Of a stretch of 34,121 nt of DNA, positions 23,367 through 31,875 are shown piece by piece. Numbering within the stretch: position 1 is the first letter of the stretch; each line of letters begins with the position of its first letter. The translations under genes were made by a program, and so were the position numbers. The notes beneath the pieces were generated by a model. The model was given only the letters and a program-made list of their open reading frames with translations. It did not search any database and had not been told where the DNA came from. The DNA lies in the NCBI GenBank assembly GCA_040756575.1, contig JBFLYP010000024.1, positions 1 through 34,121 on the forward strand. The letters are read 5' to 3'. The DNA is from DTYU01 sp040756575 (GTDB lineage: Bacteria > Bacillota > Desulfotomaculia > Desulfotomaculales > Ammonificaceae).

Positions 23367-23600
23367 GTACTTGGCACCGGTGCGTGTAGTATAAAGATAG
23401 CACGAGTGGTGGTGGCACCCGGTGCATCCGCCACATTAGGCAGCGTGATAACCGGTGGCAATAAACATTTTTCATCAGCGGCACCTTTGCGGGGCAGGTC
23501 GTTAGAGATGTTCGGAGATTGACGGGAGTACCTTACATGGGATATCCCGGTCGAGGATGTAGGGTGCAAGACTCGAATCTGTCCAAAGGCGGTTAATCTG
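23367..23600. other. Gene-free stretch with small palindromes
   Basis: No supported gene. GCACCGGTGC (near 23377) and GGCACCCGGTGCATCCGCCAC (near 23413) form short inverted repeats next to the 34-bp tandem repeat, again in the style of a decayed REP/RAYT element. Confidence 0.35.
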
Positions 23601-23629
23601 TTGTTCCGTTTGTTAAGCCCTGGTATACT
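23601..23629 (+). promoter_or_regulatory. Promoter of the Rpn-family gene
   Basis: TTGTTC (23601-23606), a 17-base spacer and an extended -10 TGGTATACT (TATACT at 23624-23629) lie about 85 bases before the gene. Confidence 0.6.
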
Positions 23630-23715
23630 GGAAGCAGGGGATGGAAAGCAAACGGCAGGCGGGCAGCGCGGCGCCGTCGCAGCAGAAACTGTGGAAGTTC
23701 TAAAGGGGTGAAGGG

Positions 23716-24627
23716 GTGTACCATTATATTGATCGCAGTCTGAAAGCCTTGGCGCGGCGTTACCCGGCCGATTTCATCCGGGTGGTTTTAGGGCCGTATC
23801 CAGGACTTTTCTGCCGGACGATTGATAACCCGGAGATTAACCTGCCGGAGCGCCGGTTAGACTTTGTCTACGAGGTGGAGGACAGTGAAGGCACAACCCT
23901 TTTGCACTTAGAGTTCCAGATGCGTCACGAGCCGGATCTGCCCCGCCGCATCTTTGAGTATAACGCCCTGCTTACGGCAGCCCACGGCATACCGGTGGTC
24001 TCGGCGGTGCTTTACTTAGAGCGCAGGGAGTACAAGACACTGCCGGCGGCATACACGGTGGCGCTTGCGGAGAAGACGTTGCACTCCTTCACCTATCCGG
24101 TGATCCGGCTTTGGGACCATCAAGAGGCGATTCTGAAGGGTGAATTGCGGGGCCTGGCGCCGCTGTTGCCCTTGCTTTCTGCGGAGAAGGACGAGAGGGT
24201 GTTAGCTCATACAAGGGAACTGATTCTCACGGCGCCCGATGAGAAGTGGCGGCCGGAGGCGATGTCGGTGACGGTGACGGTGGCGGAGCGTTATTTTGAC
24301 CGGGATTTTCTGTTACGTTTTTTCAAGGAGGAGATCGCCATGCTGCGGGAAGCGAGCATTGTCCAGGACTGGATCAGGGAAGGCATGGAAAAGGGCATGG
24401 AAAAGGGCATGGAGAAGGGTATGGAAAAGGGGCGGCGGGACAGCTTGCGGGAAGCCATTCTTGACGTCCTGAACGAACGCTTCGGCGTGATCGGGCCGGA
24501 GGTGGCCAGGAAGATAGAGGCAGTGGAGGAAGTGGCGGTGTTGATGTCCTTGCACAGGCGCAGCCTCAAGGTATCCAGCCTGGCGGAGTTCAGCGCCCTG
24601 CTCGATGAGTTGAAGGTTCAAGGTTAA
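23716..24627 (+). CDS. Rpn/YhgA-like PD-(D/E)XK nuclease family protein
   Basis: 303 residues from GTG at 23716 after AAAGGGGTGAAGG. The PD-(D/E)XK-type core is visible as D49 in RRLDFVYEVED and E66-F-Q68 in LLHLEFQMRHEPDLPRRIFE. Family members promote RecA-independent recombination or are called putative transposases; several act in phage defence. A tandem run of four G-M-E-K units follows at residues 223-238, a common hinge in this family, and then a helical C-terminus. Complete gene with its own promoter. Confidence 0.8.
   Translation: MYHYIDRSLKALARRYPADFIRVVLGPYPGLFCRTIDNPEINLPERRLDFVYEVEDSEGTTLLHLEFQMRHEPDLPRRIFEYNALLTAAHGIPVVSAVLYLERREYKTLPAAYTVALAEKTLHSFTYPVIRLWDHQEAILKGELRGLAPLLPLLSAEKDERVLAHTRELILTAPDEKWRPEAMSVTVTVAERYFDRDFLLRFFKEEIAMLREASIVQDWIREGMEKGMEKGMEKGMEKGRRDSLREAILDVLNERFGVIGPEVARKIEAVEEVAVLMSLHRRSLKVSSLAEFSALLDELKVQG
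24382..24429 (+). repeat. 12-bp tandem repeat within the Rpn-family gene
   Basis: Four units of GGCATGGAAAAG, the third and fourth with one change each, encode (GMEK)4. The unit length is a multiple of three, so slippage would change hinge length without breaking the frame. Confidence 0.85.
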
Positions 24628-25244
24628 GGCTTAGGGCTAAAGGCTCAAGGGGCAGACTTTTAAGGTCCGTTCGACGTTCTACGTTCGACGTTGGGTTCAA
24701 GGGACCGGATTTGGGGGTCGGTTCGACGTCCAGGCTTTAAGATGACGGACCTGTCTGTCGTACCAGCGGCACAGGCAGGCCTTTAGGTCTGCGGTTCATA
24801 GTTCGGACTTGAGGAATGAGTTTTGTTGGTGCCTTATCTGATCCATAACGCCGCTCCTGTCGTCGCCGAAGGCGATTTTCTCCTGCGCTGGCCGAGCCGG
24901 ATAGCGCGCCATTGCCGGTATCCGGGGAAATAGATGAGGAGCGAGGCTGGACCTATGCAGTATTCAGACTGTAAGCTTCAATAGCTCGATAGTTAAAGGC
25001 TTGGCCTTAGAGTCGGACTTTTGCGGTCAGTTTTGCATTCTAGAAGGCTGCGGCTGAAGCAAATCCGGAGTGAGGCCGTTTCCGCTGGGCTGCTTTTCCG
25101 GCCTTTCTGAAGACCGGCAAGTTTTACATGCTCCTACGTTTTCCAATAGACAGATACCATATCAAGTAGAGCCAGTCCTGCGAAGGCCTGGCCCTGACGT
25201 GAGCATCCGGCGGAATGTGCAGCCGTACTCCTATCCGATATGAA
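24628..25244. other. Gene-free region with degenerate short repeats
   Basis: About 617 bases without a supported gene. Near 24670-24700 the 10-mer GTTCGACGTT occurs twice around CTAC, with related forms at 24720. The first 40 bases are a loose AAGG-CT-rich repeat. Other parts look like decayed sequence. Confidence 0.5.
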
Positions 25245-25538
25245 CTACCGGCGAAAAATTATGCGGACCGCGGTTCGGAGAAGATATCCGATTGCTGCGC
25301 CGAAGAATGTGCCGAGAGCAATGCCTAAGAGCGGATTAATGTCCGCTACCAGTTCCATGGCCCAGTCTACGGGTGAAAACTTCCAGATCAGATGGTAATA
25401 ATCTCTGAATGGGCTGTCATGAGCCAGCCATTCCCGCGTGGGCTCAAAAACGAAAATAAAGAATATTACCCAGGCATAAATGATTCCGCCGACGGCCCAT
25501 ATTATTGATTGCTCTAAAGAAGGGAAAAACCGCCGCAT
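25245..25538 (-). CDS. Small integral membrane protein of unknown function
   Basis: 97 residues from ATG at 25538 with AAGGAGG upstream. Two membrane helices are clear: IIWAVGGIIYAWVIFFIFVF near the N-terminus and GIALGTFFGAAIGYLL near the C-terminus. They are joined by a loop of about 40 residues, and the protein ends RIIFRR. No family recognised. It lies 73 bases downstream of the PHP-domain gene, with a strong hairpin between them. Confidence 0.65.
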   Translation of the reverse strand: MRRFFPSLEQSIIWAVGGIIYAWVIFFIFVFEPTREWLAHDSPFRDYYHLIWKFSPVDWAMELVADINPLLGIALGTFFGAAIGYLLRTAVRIIFRR

Positions 25539-25563
25539 ATATGATCCTCCTTATTTTGATAAC

Positions 25564-25597
25564 GGCGGTAAGAGACGGAAATCCGTCCCTTACCGCC
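25564..25597 (-). terminator. Strong hairpin between the PHP gene and the small membrane gene
   Basis: Two 16-base arms (GGCGGTAAGAGACGGA and TCCGTCCCTTACCGCC) pair at 15 of 16 positions around a two-base loop, just after the PHP gene stop on the minus strand. No clear T-run follows, so it could be a terminator, an attenuator or an mRNA-stabilising stem. Confidence 0.45.
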
Positions 25598-25610
25598 TGA
25601 GGTGAGAAGT

Positions 25611-27237
25611 TTAATAAACGTCGAGGAAGATCGGGTTAGTGATCACCTCCGTGGGATACGATCCAGGGTATTGGAAGGTAAAGCGGATAAAATAGAACCA
25701 GTCCTCTGAAGGCGCCGTCCAGGAGATGGTGGTCTCGGTTCCGGGGTTGGTGACCGTCTTGACCACGTTCCCGTCCCGGTTGATGATCTCAAACTTATTA
25801 CACACGAAACCGGTTACCGGCTGCTGCACCACCTTGAAGGTGAAGCTCCCGCCCTTGGGCAGCCTCACCACACTGCCCTGGATGTAGCCGTTGATGGTGA
25901 AAAGACCGAGGTTGCCGTCTCCGGTGGCGCTGGCCCTCCCGGCTTTAACGGCGTCCCAGACGGCCGCCCGGTTCGCCGGAGAGTAGCTCGTGGTGTAGAT
26001 CCAGGTCCGTCCGTAATCTATCAACCGCGAATGGTGATGGTCTGAATTACCGACACCCACGACAAACCCCTTACCGGCGATGGTGTTGGGCAGGTTCGCC
26101 TTGAGGATTGAACCCATTTCGAGATGGTTGAGGAACTTGCCGTCCGTTCGTAGGATAACAGCTCCATCGCGCGGAAGCCGGTTACACTCCAGTTCTGCCA
26201 CTTGACGCTCCGGTAGGGATGGGCGATGACGGCATAGGAATAAGGAGAGTTATGGCTGTTGATGGCGTTGATCAGGTTCTGGGGCGTGTAGTACTTGTTC
26301 TGCGGGATCGAGGTTGCGCTCTCCTTGAGCCGGTAGCCTAAGGCGTGGCCGAGCTCCGCGGAGTTTTGGTCTCCTTGTGTTTGAACGCAGCCTATCTCCG
26401 CTCCCGGGGCAACGACTATCCCGCAGCTCGACTGGGTCGAGTTACAGGCACATACGTAAGGCTGCCAGCCGCCTTTTTCGCGCATCTTATCCTCGTGGTC
26501 GGTAATGATGATCCATTTGAAGCCGGCGTTTTTCATCTTGGAAACTCGTTGGGAAATACTCTCGTCCCCATCGCTCCAGGTTGAATGGATATGCCCGTCG
26601 CCGGCGTACCAGTTCGGCCGCGAAGGAAGCGCGGTTACCACAACGAGGGTCTCGGCGGTTGCTGTATGTTTCGCTTTCCCGGTTTGAAAGGTCGCGGTTG
26701 TCAAAAGGGTGAAGGCGCCGCCTTCCCCGGTCACAAGATCCTCGACCGGGACGATAACTTCAGGGTTCAAGTAACTTTTCTTCAGCAGGGGAACGAGGTC
26801 GGGGTTTTCAGGCTGGTCGAGGAGCAGCGGCAGCTTTTCTTTAGTTGGCGCAACATCCGCCACGCTTCTATGCGCGGCGTTTGGCGCCAGCCTCGCTCTT
26901 TCTTTCCCCGACTTATCCGAGATAGTAATCTCCAGTAACCTCACGCCGGTACCGGGCGACATGTTTACAGCTATGACGGGGATCCGGATTTCTTTCGGGC
27001 TTGGTTGGAAAACGGTGATAAACCTCGGGACAACGAGACATCCTCGGCCGTCCGGTGTGGCCGCCGCAGTGAAATGCGGCTGCGGCGGCAGGAACTCCAT
27101 CGGCGTCCCCTGCTCTTCCGGAACGGTCGCGCCTCTTCAACACCTGCCGCAAGGCATACCGCAGCCGCGGTTAGCAGAACCGACAGTAGCACGACCGCCA
27201 TAACAGTCCGCAGATACGGAACGGGTTTCCGCAGCAT
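25611..27237 (-). pseudogene. Secreted PHP-domain metallohydrolase, two frameshifts
   Basis: Three frames rebuild one protein of about 540 residues. From ATG at 27237, a signal peptide MLRKPVPYLRTVMAVVLLSV continues to CLAAGVEEA. A shift near 27128 leads to TVPEEQGTPMEFLPPQPHF and the PHP domain: GDGHIHSTWSDGDES, IIITDHED and YAVIAHPYRS. A second shift near 26155 leads to GNSDHHHSRLIDYGRTWIY and a beta-rich C-terminal domain ending at 25611. The metal-binding His/Asp residues (GDGHIH, TDHED, HPYR, SDHHH) are all kept. At the second break the frame would be restored by one more GGAC unit in CGGACGG, suggesting slippage. Either a recent pseudogene or sequencing error; two shifts favour the former. 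Confidence 0.7.
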
Positions 27238-27287
27238 AGGCGCTAAGCTCCTTGCTTTATTTTAATTTCCCGGTTGGCAGAATTCCA

Positions 27288-27459
27288 CTTAAAAATTCAG
27301 TTCCCAGCTCCTCCGGCGGTTTTCGCTTATCTTTTCACCTCCCCTTGGCAAAGAGTCCAATACCTGCCAGACTTTGCGCTCATTCTATTACTAAAAAAAA
27401 TAAAAAAACGGAGTCAAGGGGTCGGGTGAAAAATTTTTTCTGCATTGGTGATCCGGTTT
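27288..27459 (-). repeat. Conserved leader element, copy 2 (upstream of the PHP gene)
   Basis: Near-identical over 85 bases to copy 1 at 23143, in the same orientation. It ends about 50 bases before the PHP gene start on the minus strand. The -35-like TTGACT and a T-rich spacer (A and T runs at 27392-27407) lie at its far end. Both copies therefore precede genes for exported products. Confidence 0.7.
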
Positions 27460-27541
27460 TAAGCTTAGGCTGGGGCAGGGCAAATTGCAGCGGCAAAACT
27501 TCGCAGATGCGCGCCCTGTCTGCCGGCAGGCAGGGGGCAGC

Positions 27542-27655
27542 TCAACCGGGACCTGCCCGCAGTTTCGTACTGGGCGTAATCCGCAGCTTCTTCCGAATTT
27601 CCTTTGGAATGGTGACCTGTCCGCGCTCAGTCGGGCTTACAAACCGGTTTCGCAT
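27542..27655 (-). pseudogene. Truncated AbrB/SpoVT-type antitoxin
   Basis: 37 codons from ATG at 27655 with GGAGG upstream. The sequence FVSPTERGQVTIPKEIRKKL followed by RITPSTKL is the N-terminal swapped-hairpin DNA-binding domain of AbrB-like (MazE/VapB) antitoxins. It stops after AGPG, before the toxin-binding tail, and no toxin follows. Remnant of a toxin-antitoxin pair. Confidence 0.6.
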
Positions 27656-27819
27656 CTTTCCAACCTCCTTTGCTGCTCCAAAGTGATTTTATCAATAATT
27701 CTTACCGAAGGCAATAAGTAATCTTATCAGAAGAAAAACGGCACTTTCCAGTGTAGTAGGCCGAGGGGAGGACATGTTAGGTAGCCTTGCAACGGCGGGA
27801 TGATCACTGGTATGCTCTA

Positions 27820-28062
27820 ACTATGATTGAAAGCCCGTTGAAGGTTTTGGCAGGAAGCCGGTTATCTACTCCATTCCTACGGAAGCAGGCCGTCGAAGCC
27901 GGGCGGCAGCGTACGTTTGCCAACCGCCACCCCGGCGCGGTAGCACTTCGAGGCCTTGCGTGCCCACCAGTCTGACCGCTCATCGCCGAGGTAATATTTG
28001 CCGAGATGGGCGTAGGCGTCAATGCAGCGCAGGTCAGCTTCCAGGCTCCTGTACCCATCTTG
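27820..28062 (-). pseudogene. Fragment of a tetratricopeptide-like protein
   Basis: The frame just after the DUF6429 stop reads LEADLRCIDAYAHLGKYYLG, then AGVAVGKRTLPPGFDGLLP and a stop at 27877. A shifted frame continues GVDNRLPAKTFNGLS. Together they resemble the phrase DLRCLDAHAHLG...FDGVLPWGLVDNRPFLRCLNGL of a widespread family often encoded beside DUF6429. No start codon; frame is broken. Confidence 0.45.
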
Positions 28063-28066
28063 GCGG

Positions 28067-28363
28067 CTACTCCTTTCTTTTGCGTTCCCGCAGATAAACC
28101 ACCCGGTCATCCTTTTCCGGATGATCGGGAGGCGCAAGCCCATACTGCACGAGGAGCCTCCGGGCTGCTTCCTCCCCGGCTTCCGTCAGCCATACCGACT
28201 TCGCCCGGCGGCTGCTGTCAATAAGCCCTTCCTCTGCCAGTTTATCCAGTGCTTCGAAGGGATAGCCCTTCCAGCTCCTCCGGAATGTGCCAAACCCAAC
28301 GTCTTCCTGCCAAGAAGTGAGATACAGAAGGATCAGAACCAGGTCGCGGACTATCTCTTCCAT
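28067..28363 (-). CDS. DUF6429 family protein
   Basis: 98 residues from ATG at 28363 after GAGGG. The pattern VRDLVLILLYLTSWQED, FRRSWKGYPFEALDKLAEEG and RAKSVWLTEAGEEAARRLL matches DUF6429, a small winged-helix-like protein common near mobile genes in Firmicutes. No catalytic residue is evident; a DNA-binding or regulatory role is possible. It is encoded divergently from cas1, 226 bases away, and followed by a broken TPR-like gene. Confidence 0.7.
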   Translation of the reverse strand: MEEIVRDLVLILLYLTSWQEDVGFGTFRRSWKGYPFEALDKLAEEGLIDSSRRAKSVWLTEAGEEAARRLLVQYGLAPPDHPEKDDRVVYLRERKRKE

Positions 28364-28520
28364 CGTTTATATCCCTCATCCCGTAGGCGAATTCAGATAA
28401 AGAATTTGACCGATTGCGGGAAAATCCTTTGCACTGAGAGATTATTTTGTGTATGTTCCCGTTACGGCAGGGGAATTGGTGCTTCCTGCCATAAATTGCT
28501 TTTATAAAGGCCTGCGAAGT

Positions 28521-28528
28521 GGTAAAAT
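28521..28528 (+). promoter_or_regulatory. Extended -10 element upstream of cas1
   Basis: TGGTAAAAT (TAAAAT at 28523-28528) lies about 60 bases before the cas1 start. No good -35 at 17 bases. The same TGGTAAAAT appears before the AbiEii modules at 31834-31842. Confidence 0.35.
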
Positions 28529-28589
28529 GCATTTAACAAAGAAGCTTTAAGCAAAGAGTTGTTTATTAGGTAAGTACGTGAGGTAGTTG

Positions 28590-29600
28590 ATGGCTGAAGT
28601 TATCATCCTGAATTTCGGTACCAGTCTTGGTAAAAAGAGCGAGCGGCTGCTGATCAAGGAGCAGGGCAGGGTGGTGGAGGAAATCCCCTTCCGGGATATT
28701 TCCTCGCTGACGATTGCCACGCGGGGGGTTTCTTTGTCCTCGGACGTGATTCTCGAATGCATCGAGCACGGAATACAGATCAATTTTCTCACTTCCTCCG
28801 GCAAGCCTTACGCGAAGGTAACCTCGCCGCAGTTAAGCGGCACGGTGATCACCCGGCGGGAGCAGATTTTAGCTTACACCGATGAGCGCGGTGCGGCGCT
28901 GGCCGTCGCTTTTATCGAGGGGAAGCTCAAGAACCAGGCGAACGTCCTGAAATACTTCGCCAAATACCGGCGGGCGGCCGATCCGGTGCTCTACCGGGAG
29001 TTGGAGGCGCGGCTGAAGCGGCTGGAGGAGATCCGCGGCGAGCTTGAAGGTTTGAGCGGAGCGACGGTGGACGAGCTCCGCGGCCCGATCTTTTCTGTGG
29101 AGGGACGGGCTGCCCAGGAGTACTGGGAGGGGATAGGCGTCCTGCTCGGGGAAAGGGTTGAATTTGCGGGCCGGGAGCGCCGGGGTGCAGAGGATCCGGT
29201 GAATTCGGCGCTCAATTACGGGTACGGAATACTGTACTCCCAGGTTTGGGGCGCGGTGACCCTGGCAGGCCTGGAGCCCTTCGCCGGGTTTCTGCATACG
29301 GACCGGCCAGGTAAACCCAGCTTGGTGCTCGATCTTACTGAGGAGTTCCGCGCCTGCGTTGTTGATAGGACGATCGTGGGGATGTTGCTGCGGGGCGGCG
29401 CGGTAAAGTTAGAGGAGGGGCGGCTGACGGATGAAACCCGGCGGGAGCTGGCGCGGCGGGTGTTGGAGCGCCTGGACGCAGAGGAGGCCTACGACGGCAA
29501 AAAGCACAAGCTCAAGACAATCATCCAGCGCCAGGCGCGGCGGGTGGCGAGTTTTCTGCGCGGCGAGGGACGGTATAAGCCGTTTGTGGCCGGGTGGTAG
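28590..29600 (+). CDS. cas1: CRISPR integrase Cas1
   Basis: 336 residues from ATG at 28590 (GAGGT upstream). Cas1 joins new spacers into the array together with Cas2. The family layout is clear: an N-terminal beta-rich domain (LNFGTSLGKKSERLLIKEQG) and a helical catalytic domain with the metal ligands E171 (FSVEGRAAQEYW), H236 (GFLHTDRPGK) and D248/E251 (LVLDLTEEFR). The length is normal. It heads an adaptation operon cas1-cas2-cas4-csa1. The gap to cas2 is unusually long (240 bases) and holds an inverted-repeat element. Confidence 0.95.
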   Translation: MAEVIILNFGTSLGKKSERLLIKEQGRVVEEIPFRDISSLTIATRGVSLSSDVILECIEHGIQINFLTSSGKPYAKVTSPQLSGTVITRREQILAYTDERGAALAVAFIEGKLKNQANVLKYFAKYRRAADPVLYRELEARLKRLEEIRGELEGLSGATVDELRGPIFSVEGRAAQEYWEGIGVLLGERVEFAGRERRGAEDPVNSALNYGYGILYSQVWGAVTLAGLEPFAGFLHTDRPGKPSLVLDLTEEFRACVVDRTIVGMLLRGGAVKLEEGRLTDETRRELARRVLERLDAEEAYDGKKHKLKTIIQRQARRVASFLRGEGRYKPFVAGW

Positions 29601-29625
29601 GGACGAAGGCGGAAGGGACAATAAA

Positions 29626-29824
29626 CCGCCAAGACGCCATGAATACAAAGGAAATGGAGAACGCTTAATAAATAATCACACAAAGGCACGAAGCCTCCAA
29701 GAAAAAGATATAGAAAATAAATCTTTATGATTCTCTGGCTTTGTGTGAAGGTTTGAGGAAAATCTTGGTGGTCTTAGTGTCTTGGTGTGAGTAACAAATA
29801 GTGGCGATCTTGGCGCCTTGGCGG
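29626..29824. mobile_element. MITE-like inverted-repeat element between cas1 and cas2
   Basis: CCGCCAAGACGCCA (29626-29639) and TGGCGCCTTGGCGG (29811-29824) are inverted copies with one mismatch. Inside are further inverted blocks (CACACAAAGG versus CTTTGTGTG) and a CTTGGTG-rich direct repeat. There is no coding frame. The CCAAGACGCCAAG/CTTGGCG style is widespread in environmental bacterial genomes. Looks like a non-autonomous element of about 200 bases. Confidence 0.5.
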
Positions 29825-29840
29825 TGGAAAAGGATGAGAG

Positions 29841-30143
29841 ATGAAGACGTTAGTGGTTTACGATATTCCTGACGACCGCGTCCGGACGAAGGTTTTTGAA
29901 ACCTGCAAGGACTACGGCCTTACACACATCCAGTATTCGGCGTTTTTCGGGCCTCTGAACCAGAACCGCCGCCAGGAGCTTTATCAGCGGCTACGCCGGG
30001 TTTTAGGCAAAAATGAAGGAAAAATCATCATCTGCCCGATTTGTGACAAGGACCTGGCGCTGATGCTTGAGATTGCGGTTCCGGAGGAGGCGGCTCTACG
30101 GGAAGCGGAGGGTGACACCCGTAAGAGGCCGCTGATTTACTGA
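29841..30143 (+). CDS. cas2: CRISPR adaptation endonuclease-fold protein Cas2
   Basis: 100 residues from ATG at 29841. The ferredoxin-like fold starts MKTLVVYDIPDDRVRTKVFE with the conserved D8, then YGLTHIQYSAFFGPL and a final strand KIIICPICDKD. Cas2 dimers bridge two Cas1 dimers during spacer integration. The end of the protein reads TRKRPLIY. Complete gene. Confidence 0.93.
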   Translation: MKTLVVYDIPDDRVRTKVFETCKDYGLTHIQYSAFFGPLNQNRRQELYQRLRRVLGKNEGKIIICPICDKDLALMLEIAVPEEAALREAEGDTRKRPLIY

Positions 30144-30167
30144 GGGTGAAGAACGGGGTGGCGGCTG

Positions 30168-30737
30168 GTGGTGGTAAAGGTTGCCGACCTCAAACAGTAC
30201 CTCTACTGCCCGCGGATCATCTATTTTACGTACGTGGCACCGGTAGAAAAGAAGGTGACGGCGAAGATGGCGATCGGCAAGGAGGAGCATTTCACTACGG
30301 CGCGGTTGGAGGAACGGCGGCGGCTGCGGGCTTACGGACTTTCTGAAGGTGACCGGCGTTTCAACGCTTATTTCTACTCGGCGCGCCTCGGGCTCGAAGG
30401 GGTGCTTGATATGTACGTCGCTACGCCGCGCGGCAACTTCCCTGTGGATTTCAAGAACGCCTGCCGGGTGGCGCTCAACCACAAGTACCAGTTGGTCGCT
30501 TATGCCCTGCTCTTGGAAGACCATTTTGGCCGGCCGGTGCGCGGCGGGTTTGTCTACCTCATCCCACACAAAAGGGCGCACTACATTGAGCTTACTCCCG
30601 AAACCCGGCTTTACACGAAGCGGCTCATCGGCGCCGTCCGGAACCTGGTCGCGCGGGAGCACTTTCCGCAAGTGCCCCGGCGGCGCGGGCGCTGCGTTGA
30701 CTGCGAGTACCGGAATTACTGCGGGGACGTGGGATAA
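30168..30737 (+). CDS. cas4: CRISPR exonuclease Cas4
   Basis: 189 residues from GTG at 30168. RecB-type nuclease core: D94-F-K96 in PVDFKNA and Q108 in KYQLVAYALLLE. Four cysteines for a 4Fe-4S cluster: C14 in YLYCPRII and C176, C179, C185 near the C-terminus. Cas4 trims prespacers and helps select PAM during adaptation. It overlaps the next gene by one base (TAATG). Confidence 0.9.
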   Translation: MVVKVADLKQYLYCPRIIYFTYVAPVEKKVTAKMAIGKEEHFTTARLEERRRLRAYGLSEGDRRFNAYFYSARLGLEGVLDMYVATPRGNFPVDFKNACRVALNHKYQLVAYALLLEDHFGRPVRGGFVYLIPHKRAHYIELTPETRLYTKRLIGAVRNLVAREHFPQVPRRRGRCVDCEYRNYCGDVG

Positions 30738-31657
30738 TGTACTTTTTCACGGATGAGGAGAAGAAGCACCTCTTGCGCTACCACCTGCCCAGGGCGCGGG
30801 AGCGCGGCGTCGCCGAAGAGCTGCGGGGCTGGAACTGGCACCAGGCGCCCCTCGAACCCGTTTACCGCAACGTGGTCCTGGCGCTTTACGAAGTGGCCAA
30901 CGCTTATTGTCCCACCGGGCGCGACGTTTATCTGCGCCGGGTGCAACGGGAGAAAAGCCGCCCGAACTTGGCGATGCTTCAGGGGACGATCTTCCACACC
31001 GTGGTCGCCGACGTGATCGTAGCCGCGAAGCGGGCGATCTACGGCGAAGGGGTGGGGAGATACCGCGCGATTGTCGAACGGGTGCAGGACCATCCGCTTT
31101 TGCCGCTTGACCCTTGGAAGGAGCAGCTCGCACCGGAAGAGTTCACGGAAACGGCGGCCAAGGTAGAAATCCTCGCTAACTTTGAAAAAACGCGGGTGTT
31201 AGCGCGGCTGCAGGAGATCCTCACCAAGCAGCCCTACATCGGTGAGGACTCCCTGGTCAGCCTGGCCCTCCCGGTAGTGGTGGAGCAGAAGCTCGACGGC
31301 TCCTTCCTGGGCCTGAGCCCCAACCTCAGCACCGACGCCTTCGTCTTCTGGGAGCCGATGGTCCTCGACCTGAAATTCGACCGGCAGCGGGACTTTCACC
31401 GGCTGACCACTACCGGCTACGCCCTCGTGATGGAGGCGCTCTACGAGTTCCCGGTGAACCTCGGCTGCACCGTCTACGGCGAATTCCGCGGCGACCGCCT
31501 GATCGTGAAAAAGGATATCCACATCATCAGCGACGAACTGCGCCAGTGGTTCATCGAGACCCGCGACGAAAAAGCCCGCCTCGTGGCGGAAGAGATTGAT
31601 CCGGGGAAAAGGGAATGCTACGAGACCTGCCCGTATTATCAAGTTTGCTACGGGTAA
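30737..31657 (+). CDS. csa1: Cas4-related protein Csa1
   Basis: 306 residues from ATG at 30737. The start MYFFTDEEKKHLLRYHLPRA and ELRGWNW are typical of Csa1 (Cas4-like family of archaeal type I-A/I-D loci). Cysteines C58 near the N-terminus and C294, C298, C304 at the end could bind an Fe-S cluster, and VLDLKFDRQ holds the nuclease-type Asp/Lys. In archaea Csa1 works with Cas1, Cas2 and Cas4 in spacer acquisition. Its presence in a bacterial-looking locus is notable. Confidence 0.82.
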   Translation: MYFFTDEEKKHLLRYHLPRARERGVAEELRGWNWHQAPLEPVYRNVVLALYEVANAYCPTGRDVYLRRVQREKSRPNLAMLQGTIFHTVVADVIVAAKRAIYGEGVGRYRAIVERVQDHPLLPLDPWKEQLAPEEFTETAAKVEILANFEKTRVLARLQEILTKQPYIGEDSLVSLALPVVVEQKLDGSFLGLSPNLSTDAFVFWEPMVLDLKFDRQRDFHRLTTTGYALVMEALYEFPVNLGCTVYGEFRGDRLIVKKDIHIISDELRQWFIETRDEKARLVAEEIDPGKRECYETCPYYQVCYG

Positions 31658-31833
31658 ACGCGTTGATAAAAAGGGCAGGTTACTTTAGTTCCCACCGTAT
31701 TATCATTACATTTATACTTGGGAAATCATACTTGGAAAATTAGAAACACTGTGACCGAATCGCGGTTTAAGAAATGGGCCATCTGCCAAAATACTCCTTG
31801 AGCCTAAAACAATTCTGTTTTACGCCCTTTTTA

Positions 31834-31842
31834 TGGTAAAAT
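31834..31842 (+). promoter_or_regulatory. Extended -10 upstream of the first AbiEii module
   Basis: TGGTAAAAT, with TAAAAT at 31837-31842, about 34 bases before the start of the DUF6922-like gene. The -35 region is weak. Confidence 0.4.
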
Positions 31843-31875
31843 AAGCTTAAAGTAGTATTTTCGGAGTTGGTAGAT

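Noticed and set aside
30096..30671. 191-codon minus-strand frame opposite cas4
   Set aside because: Antisense shadow of cas4, which carries all nuclease and cysteine motifs.
31199..31642. 147-codon minus-strand frame opposite csa1
   Set aside because: Antisense shadow of csa1.
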